DNA of 64,000 bases from Mesorhizobium sp. (GCA_004017275.1 SAKE01000001.1:496001-560000), one strand, 5' to 3'; positions 1 to 8,595 are shown, numbered from the stretch's first letter. The notes: generated by a model not told the origin, from the letters alone. Made by a program: numbers and translations.

Positions 1-475
1 CCGGTCGGCCACGCTGTGCCCATTGCCCGGCACGTGATTTGACCTTCTCGAAGGCGGCAGGCGAATGCGCCGGCTGGATCCATCCGTTCTGCACTGCGTC
101 GCAGTCGATGCCGTGCTGCCGGATCAGGCGGAAGACCAGGTCGGCGCTGCCGGCGGCGAAATCGATCAGCCTTTCGCCGCGCGACGCTCCGAGGTGGGCC
201 AGTATGTCGACCGGATCCATCTTGGCGAAGTTTGGCACGACGAAGCCGGCGTTCCTGCCGGTCGCGCCCCAGGCGATGAATTCCGCTTCGAGAACGGCGA
301 CGGAAAGGCCTTTGCCGGCGGCATGCAGCGCGGTGGAAAGGCCGGAAAAGCCGCCGCCGACGATGGCCAGGTCGACATCGAGCCCGCCTTGCAGTGCTGG
401 CCGCTCGCGGCGGTCGCGACTGACGGCATGCCAGAGGGAAGCGCCATGCGCTTCCTGCCGAACCGCGGCATTCAT
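1..475 (-). CDS. FAD-dependent amino-acid/amine oxidoreductase (DAO family), 3' part outside window
   Basis: Only the first ~158 residues are inside the window; the frame is open to base 1. After about 33 residues it has the Rossmann dinucleotide fold start DLAIVGGGFSGLSTALHAA, then a conserved WGATGRNAGFV segment, typical of the DadA/glycine-oxidase-like DAO family that oxidises amines or amino acids with FAD. The ATG overlaps the livM stop by four bases (ATGA), so it is the last gene seen of the livGFHM operon. Its place suggests it acts on the compound the transporter imports. The substrate cannot be read from this fragment. Confidence 0.85.
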   Translation of the reverse strand, partial: MNAAVRQEAHGASLWHAVSRDRRERPALQGGLDVDLAIVGGGFSGLSTALHAAGKGLSVAVLEAEFIAWGATGRNAGFVVPNFAKMDPVDILAHLGASRGERLIDFAAGSADLVFRLIRQHGIDCDAVQNGWIQPAHSPAAFEKVKSRAGQWAQRGRP

Positions 476-1452
476 GACGGGGAAATGCTCTTGGCCGTCG
501 CTACCTTCGCCCGCTTGCCAAACCGCGGCCGCCGCAGCCTGTCGCCGAGCAGGCCGTTCGGCCGGATCAGCAGGATGACGCAGAGCATAACGCCAATCGC
601 AGCGATCTGCAGCGCGGCGGCGCGGGCCTGCTGTTCCGGTGGGAAGAGGATGCTGGTCAGCGTGCCCGATCCGGCCCATATCGCCCACACCAGGACGCTG
701 CCGATGACGGCGCCGAGATTGCTGCCCGAGCCGCCGACGATCAGCATCACCCACACCTGGAAGGTCAGGATCGGCAAATAATTGTCCGGCGCGATGAAGC
801 CGGTGAAATGCGCCTGCAATGCACCGGCCAGTGCCATGATGGCGCCGCCGACGGCAAAGGCCTGGACGCGGTAGAAACGCGCGCTCTTGCCAAGCGAGAT
901 CGCCGCCCGCTCATCCTCGCGCAGCGCCTTCAAGACACGTCCCCACGGGCTTCGCGACAGATGTTCCAAGGCGAGATAGGCGATCAGCGTCACCACCGAG
1001 ACGACGGCAAGGTTGGACAGGTTGAACAGCAGCGGCGTCTCGGCAAGGCTGCCGAAGGGACGCGGGATGAAGCCGATGCCGAACGGTCCGCCGGTCAGCT
1101 TCTGCGCGTTGAGCGCGACCAGTTGCACCACCACGGCGACGCCGAAGGTGGTGATCGCCAGATAGTCGGATCTGAGCCGCAGCGTCGCCATGCCGGTTAA
1201 CGCTGCGGCAATGCCGCCGACGACCATGGCGCCGAGCCAGCCGACAAGGATAGGCAGGCCAAAGCCACCCAGCCGCACGGCGTCGTCGGGAGTGGTCAGC
1301 AGTGCCGAGGTGTAGGCGCCTATGGCGACGAAGCCGGCGAGGCCGACATTGAACAGGCCGGTCAGGCCCCACTGCAAATTGAGCCCCAGCGTGACCAGCG
1401 AGAAGATCAGCGCGGTGGTCAGGAAGAAGGCGCCGTAGCCGAGCAGGTCCAT
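472..1452 (-). CDS. livM: Branched-chain amino acid-type ABC transporter permease LivM
   Basis: 326 aa inner-membrane permease of the BPD_transp_2 (LivM) family. It begins MDLLGYGAFFLTTALIF and has the LivM pattern of many hydrophobic helices with the GLTGLFNVGLAGFVAIGAY motif near the N-terminus and a conserved LKALREDERAA cytoplasmic loop near residue 200. The ATG overlaps the livH stop (ATGA). It pairs with LivH to form the translocation channel driven by LivF/LivG. The frame stays open upstream of this start, antisense-like through livH; I discard that extension because it has no membrane-protein character. The real substrate need not be a branched-chain amino acid. Confidence 0.93.
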   Translation of the reverse strand: MDLLGYGAFFLTTALIFSLVTLGLNLQWGLTGLFNVGLAGFVAIGAYTSALLTTPDDAVRLGGFGLPILVGWLGAMVVGGIAAALTGMATLRLRSDYLAITTFGVAVVVQLVALNAQKLTGGPFGIGFIPRPFGSLAETPLLFNLSNLAVVSVVTLIAYLALEHLSRSPWGRVLKALREDERAAISLGKSARFYRVQAFAVGGAIMALAGALQAHFTGFIAPDNYLPILTFQVWVMLIVGGSGSNLGAVIGSVLVWAIWAGSGTLTSILFPPEQQARAAALQIAAIGVMLCVILLIRPNGLLGDRLRRPRFGKRAKVATAKSISPS

Positions 1453-2360
1453 CAGCGTTCCCTCACACCAAACACGCCGATTGGCCGCACGAACAGCACC
1501 GCCATCAGGATGATGAAGGAGACGGCGGCGCGCCACTCGGCGCCGATCAATTGCACGGCACCAGCTTCGGCGAGCCCGATGATCAGGCCGCCGAGCACCG
1601 CACCGGGGATGCTGCCGATGCCGCCGAGAATGGCGGCGGCAAACATCGGCAGCAGCATGTCGAATCCCATGAACGGGCGAATCTGCACCAGAATGCCGAT
1701 CATCACGCCGGCGACGCAGGCCAGCGCCCCGCCGATAACCCAGGTGACGCGCACCACGCTGCCGACGTCGATGCCGACGACGCGGGCCAATGCCGCGTTC
1801 TGGCTCAAGGCCTGCATCGAGCGGCCGGTCTGCGTGCGCGTCATCAACAGATGCACGCCCAGCACCAGCACGGCGGTCAGCAGCAAAAGCGCGATCTGGT
1901 CGGGCGTAATGCGGATGCCGAAGCCGACCGGCATGGCGATCTGTATCGCGCGGCTGAAATAGGTCGGCCGCGAGGTGAAGGTGAATTCGAGCAGGCTGCG
2001 GAGCGCCATCGAGGCGCCGAAGCTCGCCATCACCACGATGATCGCCTGGCCTTGCGAGCGCAGCCGCGAAAACAGCACCTTGTCGAGCAGCAGCGCCAGC
2101 AGAGCGGTGAACGCCATGCCGACGACCAGCGCGACAATCAGCGGCCAACCGAAGGAGAAGGGCGCGATCGGCGCCACCTTGCCGAATGTCGCGCCGATGG
2201 CACCGACGACGGCCAGCGTCGCATAGGTGCCCCAGGCCATGAAGTCGCCATGGGCAAAGTTGGAGAAGCGCAGGATCGAATAGGTGAGCGTCACGCCGAT
2301 GGCGCCCAGGCCAATCATCGAACCCGTCAGCAATCCGTCGACGACAAATTGCAGGCTCAT
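1452..2360 (-). CDS. livH: Branched-chain amino acid-type ABC transporter permease LivH
   Basis: 302 aa, BPD_transp_2 family, very hydrophobic, with the family-typical N-terminal segment LLTGSMIGLGAIGVTLTYSI followed by the FSNFAHGDFMAWGTY motif. I chose MSLQFVV as start because its ATG overlaps the livF stop (ATGA); the open frame extends 24 codons further upstream into livF. It forms the membrane channel with LivM. It is the third gene of a livG-livF-livH-livM-oxidoreductase operon in which every junction is a four-base overlap, implying translational coupling. Confidence 0.93.
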   Translation of the reverse strand: MSLQFVVDGLLTGSMIGLGAIGVTLTYSILRFSNFAHGDFMAWGTYATLAVVGAIGATFGKVAPIAPFSFGWPLIVALVVGMAFTALLALLLDKVLFSRLRSQGQAIIVVMASFGASMALRSLLEFTFTSRPTYFSRAIQIAMPVGFGIRITPDQIALLLLTAVLVLGVHLLMTRTQTGRSMQALSQNAALARVVGIDVGSVVRVTWVIGGALACVAGVMIGILVQIRPFMGFDMLLPMFAAAILGGIGSIPGAVLGGLIIGLAEAGAVQLIGAEWRAAVSFIILMAVLFVRPIGVFGVRER

Positions 2361-3106
2361 ACCGTGCCTCCTTTCCCCGCCTGCGATGGGCGCTGGCCGA
2401 GATAGAGTTCGGCGACCACCGGATCGTTCCACAGCTCGGAAGCAATGCCCTCGTGCCGGTCCTTGCCCTCGACCAGCACATAGGCGCGGTCGCCGATGGC
2501 GAGTGCGGCCTTGGCGTTCTGCTCGACAAGCAGGATGGTGACGCCGGATTTGCGGATGCCGGCCAGCATCTCGAACACCATCGAGACGAATTTCGGCGAC
2601 AGGCCGGCCGACGGCTCATCCAGCACCAGCACCTTGGGGTGGACGATCAGGGCGCGCGCAACGGCGAGCATCTGCCGCTGCCCACCCGACAAATTGCCGG
2701 CGGCGGTGCGGCGCTGGCGGACGAGGTCGGGGAAAGCCGCATACATCTCCTCGATGCGGGCGGGGATTTCGCGCCGCTCGAGGATGCCGCAGGCGACCCT
2801 TAGATTGTCCTCGACCGACATCAGCGGGAAGATGTTTTCGGTCTGCGGCACGAAGGCCAGTCCAAGCCGCACCATGGTGTGCGCGGGCGCGGCGGTGATA
2901 TCCTTGCCGTCCAGAAACACCGTGCCGCTGGTGATCGGGACAAGCCCGGCGATCGCCTTGATGAAGCTCGACTTGCCGGCGCCATTGGGGCCGAGGACGA
3001 CGACGATCTCGCCCTTGGCGACGGTGATCGAGGCGCCACGCACGATCGGCACGCCCGGTTCATAGCCGGCTTCGAGGTCGCGGACATCGAGAACGGTCTC
3101 GCTCAT
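2357..3106 (-). CDS. livF: LIV-type ABC transporter ATP-binding protein LivF
   Basis: 249 aa cytoplasmic ATPase. Walker A GPNGAGKSS lies at about residues 39-47, the ABC signature LSGGQRQML in the middle and Walker B VLVLDEPSAGLSP after it; the H-loop region is VTILLVEQNAKAAL, where Q replaces the usual His, as is normal for LivF. It begins MSETVLDVRDLEAGY, overlapping the livG stop by four bases. The longer open frame that runs back through livG is rejected because it lacks ABC-domain sequence. It energises LivH/LivM together with LivG. Confidence 0.94.
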   Translation of the reverse strand: MSETVLDVRDLEAGYEPGVPIVRGASITVAKGEIVVVLGPNGAGKSSFIKAIAGLVPITSGTVFLDGKDITAAPAHTMVRLGLAFVPQTENIFPLMSVEDNLRVACGILERREIPARIEEMYAAFPDLVRQRRTAAGNLSGGQRQMLAVARALIVHPKVLVLDEPSAGLSPKFVSMVFEMLAGIRKSGVTILLVEQNAKAALAIGDRAYVLVEGKDRHEGIASELWNDPVVAELYLGQRPSQAGKGGTV

Positions 3107-3900
3107 GCCGCGCCTCCGAGATAGGCCTCGATGACGCGCGGGTCGCGCGCGACTTCTTCCGCCGTGCCTTCGCTGAGCAGCTGGCCGCTCGCCATGACCA
3201 GGACGCGGTGGCAGAGCCGCGTCACCATGTCGATATTGTGCTCGATCAGCAGGAAGGTGATGCCGCGTGCGTTGATGTCGCGGATGCGGTCGATGATGAC
3301 TTCCAGCAGCGTGGCGTTGACGCCGGCCGCCGGTTCGTCGAGCAGGATGATCGCAGGGTCGGCCATCATGACGCGGGCGAGTTCGAGCAGCTTGCGCTGG
3401 CCGCCGGAAAGCACCCGTGCCGGCTCGTGCGCGAGGTGGGTGAGGGTGACGAGCTCCAACAGTTCGAGCGCCTTTGTCCTGGCGGCTCTTTCCTGCGCAG
3501 CCACGCGCCATGGCGTGACGAAATTGGCGAGCAGCTTTTCGCCGGCCTGGCCCTGTGCCGCTAGCATGATGTTTTCGATCAGCGTCAGATTGGGCAGCGG
3601 GCGGGGGATCTGAAAGGTGCGGCCAAGGCCACGGCCGATGCGCAGATGTGCGGCTTCGCCCGAGACTGGCTTGCCGTTGAGAAAGATTTCGCCGCTGGTC
3701 GGCAATATGCTGCCGGCGAGCAGATCGAACATCGTTGTCTTGCCGGCACCGTTGGGACCGATCAGGCCGAGGATTTCTCCCGCTTTGACGTCAAACGAGA
3801 CATCGTTGACCGCGACAAGGCCGCCGAACCGCCTGACGACATTCCTTGCCGTCAGAACCGGCGCGCGGGTTTCCCCTTGCCGTTTGGTTGCCTCGCTCAT
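3103..3900 (-). CDS. livG: LIV-type ABC transporter ATP-binding protein LivG
   Basis: 265 aa ATPase with Walker A GPNGAGKTT near residues 48-56, signature LSGGQRKLLELARV and Walker B IILLDEPAAGVN, followed by FLLIEHNID with the switch His. The start is the ATG at 3900; a TTG one codon upstream is possible. It is the first gene of the minus-strand operon and is transcribed divergently from the GntR regulator at 4027, with about 125 bp between the two starts holding a palindromic candidate operator. Confidence 0.93.
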   Translation of the reverse strand: MSEATKRQGETRAPVLTARNVVRRFGGLVAVNDVSFDVKAGEILGLIGPNGAGKTTMFDLLAGSILPTSGEIFLNGKPVSGEAAHLRIGRGLGRTFQIPRPLPNLTLIENIMLAAQGQAGEKLLANFVTPWRVAAQERAARTKALELLELVTLTHLAHEPARVLSGGQRKLLELARVMMADPAIILLDEPAAGVNATLLEVIIDRIRDINARGITFLLIEHNIDMVTRLCHRVLVMASGQLLSEGTAEEVARDPRVIEAYLGGAA

Positions 3901-3947
3901 CAAACCCTCTGGCCGAAGACGATCGTTGCCGTCTCCTGATTATGATT

Positions 3948-3971
3948 TGTGATCACACTTGCTTTGATCAC
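3948..3971. promoter_or_regulatory. Candidate GntR operator in the divergent livG/gntR promoter region
   Basis: A perfect 10-bp palindrome TGTGATCACA (3948-3957) is followed about one and a half helix turns later by a related TTTGATCAC. It lies between the divergent starts of livG and the GntR gene, where an FCD-type GntR repressor would normally bind to control both units. The assignment rests on position and symmetry only. Confidence 0.4.
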
Positions 3972-4026
3972 GCTATTCGGCTTTAATTTCCTCCGCAAGC
4001 CAAAAACCGGCCAAGAACGGAATTCC

Positions 4027-4761
4027 ATGCAAAAGGCTGCCATCGAAAAGAACAACGAGGCGATTGCGGCCCAGCTTGCGCCGGTCGGTCGCGAAACCGT
4101 GCAGGACCGCGTCTATTCCGAACTGCGCCGTGCCCTGATCGGCGGCCTGTTCGAGCCGAGCCAGGTGCTGACCATCCGTGGCCTGGCCGATGCGCTGGTC
4201 ACTTCGACCATGCCGGTGCGCGAGGCGCTCGGCCGGCTGATCACGGAAAAGGCGCTGGAGGCGCTGCCCAATCGGTCCGTGCGGGTGCCGCCGATCACGC
4301 TGGAACGTCTTGACGATCTCTTGCGTGCCCGCATCCTGATCGAGGGCGAGGCGATCGCGCTGGCGGCCGCGCGCATGGGGCCGCGCCAGATCGCCACCAT
4401 CGAAACCATTCTCGGCGAATGGGACGAGATGCGGGCGCTGAAACACAAGAAGGACGTCGATCGCGAAGTGACGCTCAACCAGAGCTTTCACTTCGAGATC
4501 TACCGTTCCTGCGGCTCGGCCGTTCTGATCCCGATGATCGAAAGCCTGTGGCTGCAATCAGGCCCTTGCATTCGTGTCGCCATCTATGCCTTCTCGGAAG
4601 CCGGCGAGGTCGACACCGCCCAGTACCACCGCCGCATCGTCACGGCACTGTCCACGCAGGATGGGCAGGCGGCGCGTGAATCGCTGGTCGCCGACATCAG
4701 CCGGCCCTTCACCTTCCTCCGCAGCAAGCTGCAGGCCAATGCCGCGAAAGACCAGACATGA
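4027..4761 (+). CDS. GntR family (FCD subfamily) transcriptional regulator
   Basis: 244 aa. The N-terminal winged helix-turn-helix spans about residues 25-85 (VYSELRRALIGGLFEPSQVL, then TSTMPVREALGRL, the usual GntR recognition motif). The C-terminal all-helical FCD-type domain begins around residue 90 (RLDDLLRARILIEGEAI) and contains FHFEIYRSC with a metal-ligand-type His. I start at MQKAAIEK; the open frame extends 26 codons upstream but runs through the likely operator. The ATG of the next gene overlaps its stop, so it is cotranscribed with the catabolic genes. It probably senses the substrate or a product of this locus. Confidence 0.88.
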   Translation: MQKAAIEKNNEAIAAQLAPVGRETVQDRVYSELRRALIGGLFEPSQVLTIRGLADALVTSTMPVREALGRLITEKALEALPNRSVRVPPITLERLDDLLRARILIEGEAIALAAARMGPRQIATIETILGEWDEMRALKHKKDVDREVTLNQSFHFEIYRSCGSAVLIPMIESLWLQSGPCIRVAIYAFSEAGEVDTAQYHRRIVTALSTQDGQAARESLVADISRPFTFLRSKLQANAAKDQT

Positions 4762-5240
4762 CCGCTATCAGGATCACCGAGCCGCGTTCGAAGCTTTCCG
4801 TCACGGCGCTGTTGCTGCCCGAAAAGGCACCGGAGAACGCCGCCTTCCTCTCGGCCTATCTCGGCACGCCACGCGTCGTCCCCGGCATCCATGCGATGTG
4901 GACGGGGCCGGAAATCTCCTGTCCGGTTCCATCAGCCGATCTTGAGGGCCAGGCCTATGCAAAATCGTTGCCGGCCGAGAACGCGACGCTGAACCCGCAG
5001 GCGGGCGACATCGTGCTGTCCTATGTGCCGCCACGCATGTGGGGCGGCAATCCCAATGCGATCTTCGACATCGGCCTCTATTACGGCCAGGGTGCGCGGC
5101 TGTTATTCCCGATCGGCTGGCTGGCCGGCAGCGTGGTGGCGCAAGTGCGCGTCGAAGAGCGCGATCAGTTCGCCGCCGCATGCGGTGTCATCCGGCGCAA
5201 CGGCGCCTGCGATGTCACCTTCAGCCTGGTGGAGGCCTGA
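4758..5240 (+). CDS. DUF3830 family cyclophilin-like protein
   Basis: 160 aa, no signal peptide. The sequence follows the DUF3830 pattern: an early LLPEKAPENAAFLSAYL segment, HAMWTGPEISCPVP, a GDIVLSYVP strand, then GLYYGQGARLLFPIGWLAG and a C-terminal ACGVIRRNGACDVTF. Members are small beta-rich proteins of unknown biochemical role. It overlaps the GntR stop by four bases and lies one base from the next gene. Its setting beside a LIV transporter and oxidoreductases suggests it handles the imported compound; no reaction can be assigned. Confidence 0.7.
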   Translation: MTAIRITEPRSKLSVTALLLPEKAPENAAFLSAYLGTPRVVPGIHAMWTGPEISCPVPSADLEGQAYAKSLPAENATLNPQAGDIVLSYVPPRMWGGNPNAIFDIGLYYGQGARLLFPIGWLAGSVVAQVRVEERDQFAAACGVIRRNGACDVTFSLVEA

Positions 5241-5241
5241 C

Positions 5242-5595
5242 ATGGCCGACGACAGTTTCGAACTCTTCGATCTTCGCGTCGAGGCGGTCATTCCCGAGGG
5301 CAAGCCGATCTATTGCGGCGCCAAGGCCGGCGACTATTTCGAACTCAAGGGCGAGATGCTGTCGATGCCGGCAGGGCAAGGCTTTTCGATCTATTCGATC
5401 TCGGCCGTGCTGCCGCTGCTGGCGGCCAAGCAGCGCCCAACCCACCGGAACGACTGGATGACCTCGGACGCCGAGATTGCCTGTCCCGATCCCAATTGCG
5501 CCAGCCGGCTGCGGATCGTCAGGGTGGCCAAGCGACGGTTCAGCCATGCCGATACCACGGCCGTGCCGTTGCCGAAGGAGAATGACCTGACATGA
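5242..5595 (+). CDS. TIGR04076 family protein, function unknown
   Basis: 117 aa. It begins MADDSFELFDLRVEAV, one base after the DUF3830 stop. Features matching TIGR04076 are CGAKAGDYFELKG, a central YSISAVLPLLAAKQR segment, the NDWMTSDAEIACPDPNC motif with two Cys, and a closing strand LRIVRVAKR. The paired Cys (near CPDPNC) could be structural or metal-binding, but this is inference. Its stop overlaps the next start (ATGA), so it is translated with the aldo/keto reductase. Confidence 0.65.
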   Translation: MADDSFELFDLRVEAVIPEGKPIYCGAKAGDYFELKGEMLSMPAGQGFSIYSISAVLPLLAAKQRPTHRNDWMTSDAEIACPDPNCASRLRIVRVAKRRFSHADTTAVPLPKENDLT

Positions 5596-6647
5596 CCGCC
5601 AAGACCTTCGAACTCGGCCCCGGCTACACAATCTCGCGCGTCATCCGCGGCGGCTGGCAGCTGGCCGGCGGCCACGGCGCCATCGACCGCAGCCAAGCGG
5701 TGGCCGACCTGATCGCCACTTTCGATGCCGGCATCTGGACCTATGATTGCGCCGACATCTACACCGGCGTCGAGGAGCTGATCGGCGCCGCGCGCCTGCG
5801 GCTGGCCAGCGAGCGCGGCCTCGATGTCGCGGCCAGGATGAAGGTGCACACCAAGCTGGTGCCCGACCTTGAACGACTTGCCAGCATCAGCCGCGACTAC
5901 ATCAGGGGCATCGTCGACCAGTCGTTGCGGCGGCTGAAGACCGAGCGGCTCGATCTCGTGCAGTTCCATTGGTGGGACTATGAACAGCCACGCTATGTCG
6001 AGGCGATGGGCTGGCTCAACGAACTGCGGCTCGAAGGCAAGGTGCGCAATCTCGGCACCACCAATTTCGACACGCCGCGGCTCGCCGAAATCCTCGCTGC
6101 CGGCATCCCGCTGGTCAGCCAGCAGCTGCAATATTCGGTGCTCGACCAGCGGCCAGGCAACAGCCTTGCCGCACTCGCGTCGAAGAACGGCGTCAGCTTC
6201 CTCTGCTACGGGTCGGTAGCCGGCGGTTTCCTCAGCGACAAATGGCTCGGTATGGCCGAGCCGGCCACGCCGCTCGAAAACCGCTCGCTGGTCAAATACA
6301 AGCTCATCATCGACGATTTCGGCGGCTGGGAGCTGTTCCAACACCTGCTTCAGGCGCTGAAGGCCGTTGGGAACCGCCACGGCGTCGACATCGCCACCAT
6401 CGCCAGCGCCTGGGTGCTGGAGCAGCCGCAAGTGGCGGCCGTCATCGTTGGTGCCCGCAACCAGGCGCATGCACTGGCCAATGCGGGCATCATGGACGTT
6501 GCGCTCGACGCCGAGGACCGGAGGCGGATTGCCGCCGTCATCGCACAAGGCGCCGGCCTCGAGGGCGACGTCTACACACTGGAGCGCGACCGCCACGGCC
6601 GCCACGGTTCGATCATGCATTACAACCTCAATGCGGGGAAGAAATGA
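5592..6647 (+). CDS. Aldo/keto reductase
   Basis: 351 aa NAD(P)H-dependent oxidoreductase of the aldo/keto reductase (TIM barrel) superfamily. The catalytic tetrad is visible: Asp52 and Tyr57 (YDCADIYTG), Lys89 (KVHTK) and His127 (LVQFHWWD). The cofactor-side motif AAVIVGARNQAH is present near residue 285. It overlaps both neighbours by four bases, placing it centrally in the operon. It probably reduces a carbonyl or oxidises an alcohol in the degradation of the transported substrate. Confidence 0.9.
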   Translation: MTAKTFELGPGYTISRVIRGGWQLAGGHGAIDRSQAVADLIATFDAGIWTYDCADIYTGVEELIGAARLRLASERGLDVAARMKVHTKLVPDLERLASISRDYIRGIVDQSLRRLKTERLDLVQFHWWDYEQPRYVEAMGWLNELRLEGKVRNLGTTNFDTPRLAEILAAGIPLVSQQLQYSVLDQRPGNSLAALASKNGVSFLCYGSVAGGFLSDKWLGMAEPATPLENRSLVKYKLIIDDFGGWELFQHLLQALKAVGNRHGVDIATIASAWVLEQPQVAAVIVGARNQAHALANAGIMDVALDAEDRRRIAAVIAQGAGLEGDVYTLERDRHGRHGSIMHYNLNAGKK

Positions 6648-7072
6648 GCGGCGAACCGTCCCTGTTTTCACGCGCCAGCGCCGAAATCATCGACCTGCAT
6701 CGCTTCTTCGTCGATTGGTTCGTCGCCGCGCGAGCCAACACGGTGGACTTCGGCCGCTTCGAACGCGCCATGGGCAAAGACCTCAGCATGGTGGCGCCGG
6801 ACGGGCAGGTCCTCGATCGCGATGCGGTCGTCGATCATGTCCGCTCAAGCCGCGCCTCTTGCGACGACGGCTTTGCCATTTCGATCGAGGACATCCGTCC
6901 TGGCTGGCAGGGCGCGGACACCATCGTCGTCCTTTATGTCGAAGCGCAATTGCGCGACGGCAAGCACAGCCGCCGCCAGTCGAGCGCCGTCTTCACCACC
7001 AGTTCATCGGCGCCCAACGGCGTCGAATGGCGACATCTGCATGAAACCTGGCTGCAGGTGCCGGAACGCTGA
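6644..7072 (+). CDS. SnoaL/NTF2-like (DUF4440-type) small protein
   Basis: 142 aa cytoplasmic protein starting MSGEPSLFSRASAEIIDLH. Its helix-rich N-terminus (FVDWFVAARA) followed by beta strands ending in VEWRHLHETWLQV resembles the cone-shaped NTF2/SnoaL fold, which hosts isomerases, dehydratases and binding proteins. Family assignment is by pattern only. It overlaps the aldo/keto reductase stop and ends 49 bp before the binding-protein gene. Confidence 0.6.
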   Translation: MSGEPSLFSRASAEIIDLHRFFVDWFVAARANTVDFGRFERAMGKDLSMVAPDGQVLDRDAVVDHVRSSRASCDDGFAISIEDIRPGWQGADTIVVLYVEAQLRDGKHSRRQSSAVFTTSSSAPNGVEWRHLHETWLQVPER

Positions 7073-7121
7073 AACAGGCTCCAGAGATCAGATACAGTTG
7101 AGTAACGAAAGGGGAACAACA

Positions 7122-8381
7122 ATGACAAAGACGATACTCCAACTCACCACCGCGCTCGCTCTCGTCACCATGGCCGGTGCCGCGCAGGCCGCCGATTGCA
7201 AGATCACCGTCGGCCTGGTCATGGAACTGACCGGCCCGGCCGGCGAATATGGCCAGGCCGGCGCCAAGTCGGTCGAAATGGCCTTCCGCGACATCAACGA
7301 AGCCGGCGGCGTGCGCGGCTGCGACCTGGCAACCGACACGCGCGACAGCCAGAGCCAGGGCAACATCGCGGTCGATGCCGCGACCCAGCTGGTCCAGGTC
7401 AAGAAAGTGCCGGTCATCATCGGCGGCATCATCTCGTCGGTGTCGATCCCGATCCTGACTTCGGTTACGGCACCGGCCAAGATCGTCCAGGTCTCGCCGG
7501 CATCGTCCTCGCCGACGCTGACCGCGCTCGGCCGCGACGGCAAGACCAACGGCATCTTCTTCCGCACCATCACCTCGGATGCGCTGCAGGGCGTTGCCGC
7601 CGCCAAATACGCCATCGACAAGGGCTTCAAGAAGCTGTCGATCATCCACGTCAACAATGATTTCGGCGTCAACATGGTGGCCGAATTCTCGCGTGCCTAC
7701 AAAGCGCTCGGCGGCACCATCGTCTCCGACACGCCCTATAACGAGAAGCAGTCGAGCTATGCCTCCGAAGTCACGGCGGCGATGGCAGGCGAGCCGGACG
7801 GGCTCTATCTGGTCAGCACGCCGGTCGACGGTGCAACAGTTGCCCGCACCTGGATTTCGCAGGGCGGCGTGCAGAAATTCCTGCTCAATGACGGCATGAA
7901 CAGCCCGGACTTCATCGAATCCGTCGGCGCCGATTATCTGAAGGAAGCCTATGGCACGTCGTCCGGCACCAGTCCGACCGCCTCGACGGAGTATTTCACC
8001 AAGAACTACAAGGAGTTCTCCGGCATCGAGCCGTCCAATCCTGCGGCCGACCGTTCCTATGATGCCGGCGCCATTGTTGGCCTCGCCATCGCCATCGCCG
8101 GCTCCGAGGATCCAGCCAAGATCAAGGACGCGATGTACAAGGCAGTCGACCCGGCCGGCACGCCGATCTTTGCCGGCAAGGAAGAGTTCGCCAAGGCGCT
8201 CGGCCTGATCAAGGACGGCAAGCCGATCCGCTACGAAGGCGTCATCGGCCCCGTCGCTTTCGACAAATATGGCGACATCACCGGTCCGTTCCGACTGTGG
8301 AAAATCGTCGACGGCAAAGTGACCACCGACGGCGAAATGACCACCGACGACGTCAACGCGCTACAGGCGAAACTTCAGTAA
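7122..8381 (+). CDS. LIV-type ABC transporter periplasmic substrate-binding protein (LivK-like)
   Basis: 419 aa. A Sec signal peptide ends near residue 23 (TMAGAAQA-ADC). The mature part is a Peripla_BP_6 type I binding protein: KITVGLVMELTGPAGEYGQ at the start, VIIGGIISSVSIPILTSV in the first lobe, then DKGFKKLSIIHVNNDFG. The start at 7122 has a good ribosome site (GAAAGGGG at 7107-7114); the frame upstream is not used. It would deliver substrate to LivHM, encoded at the other end of the locus on the opposite strand. Confidence 0.92.
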   Translation: MTKTILQLTTALALVTMAGAAQAADCKITVGLVMELTGPAGEYGQAGAKSVEMAFRDINEAGGVRGCDLATDTRDSQSQGNIAVDAATQLVQVKKVPVIIGGIISSVSIPILTSVTAPAKIVQVSPASSSPTLTALGRDGKTNGIFFRTITSDALQGVAAAKYAIDKGFKKLSIIHVNNDFGVNMVAEFSRAYKALGGTIVSDTPYNEKQSSYASEVTAAMAGEPDGLYLVSTPVDGATVARTWISQGGVQKFLLNDGMNSPDFIESVGADYLKEAYGTSSGTSPTASTEYFTKNYKEFSGIEPSNPAADRSYDAGAIVGLAIAIAGSEDPAKIKDAMYKAVDPAGTPIFAGKEEFAKALGLIKDGKPIRYEGVIGPVAFDKYGDITGPFRLWKIVDGKVTTDGEMTTDDVNALQAKLQ

Positions 8382-8394
8382 GGTGTCATTCCGT

Positions 8395-8435
8395 TTTGTC
8401 CGGCATCGATTGCGTCAGCGTCGATGCCGGACAAA
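8395..8435. terminator. 15-bp perfect hairpin after the binding-protein gene
   Basis: Arms TTTGTCCGGCATCGA (8395-8409) and its exact complement (8421-8435) surround an 11-base loop, 13 bp after the livK-like stop. Position suggests a transcription terminator or RNA-stabilising hairpin; there is no T run after it on the plus strand, so a classic intrinsic terminator is not certain. A further copy of the arm start, TTTGTCCGGC, occurs at 8461. Confidence 0.5.
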
Positions 8436-8473
8436 GAATATGGTTGCTTCATTTCAGCGCTTTGTCCGGCAAC

Positions 8474-8595
8474 TCAGGTCCGTTCCGTCGCGACCTGCCT
8501 GGGGATGAGAAAACGGGCCGCGAGCACGCAGAGCAGCACGGTGAACATCAGGATCAGGGCCACCAGCGCATTGATGTCGGGTGAGAAGCCACATC
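8474..8595 (-). pseudogene. Relic 3' end of a PotC-type (spermidine/putrescine) ABC permease
   Basis: On the minus strand about 37 codons read GFSPDINALVALILMF, then a hydrophobic stretch and FLIPRQVATERT, ending at a stop at 8474. This is the typical last transmembrane helix and tail of PotB/PotC permeases (G-x-(S/T)-P-(E/D)-INAL). No other part of such a gene is present: immediately upstream on that strand the sequence becomes the 3' end of the pcaQ gene. It is therefore a deletion scar. Confidence 0.65.

Noticed and set aside
472..2619. A 715-codon open frame on the minus strand covering livM and much of livH
   Set aside because: Only the last 326 codons are LivM; the upstream part is an out-of-frame reading of livH with Arg/Ala-rich sequence, an effect of high G+C.
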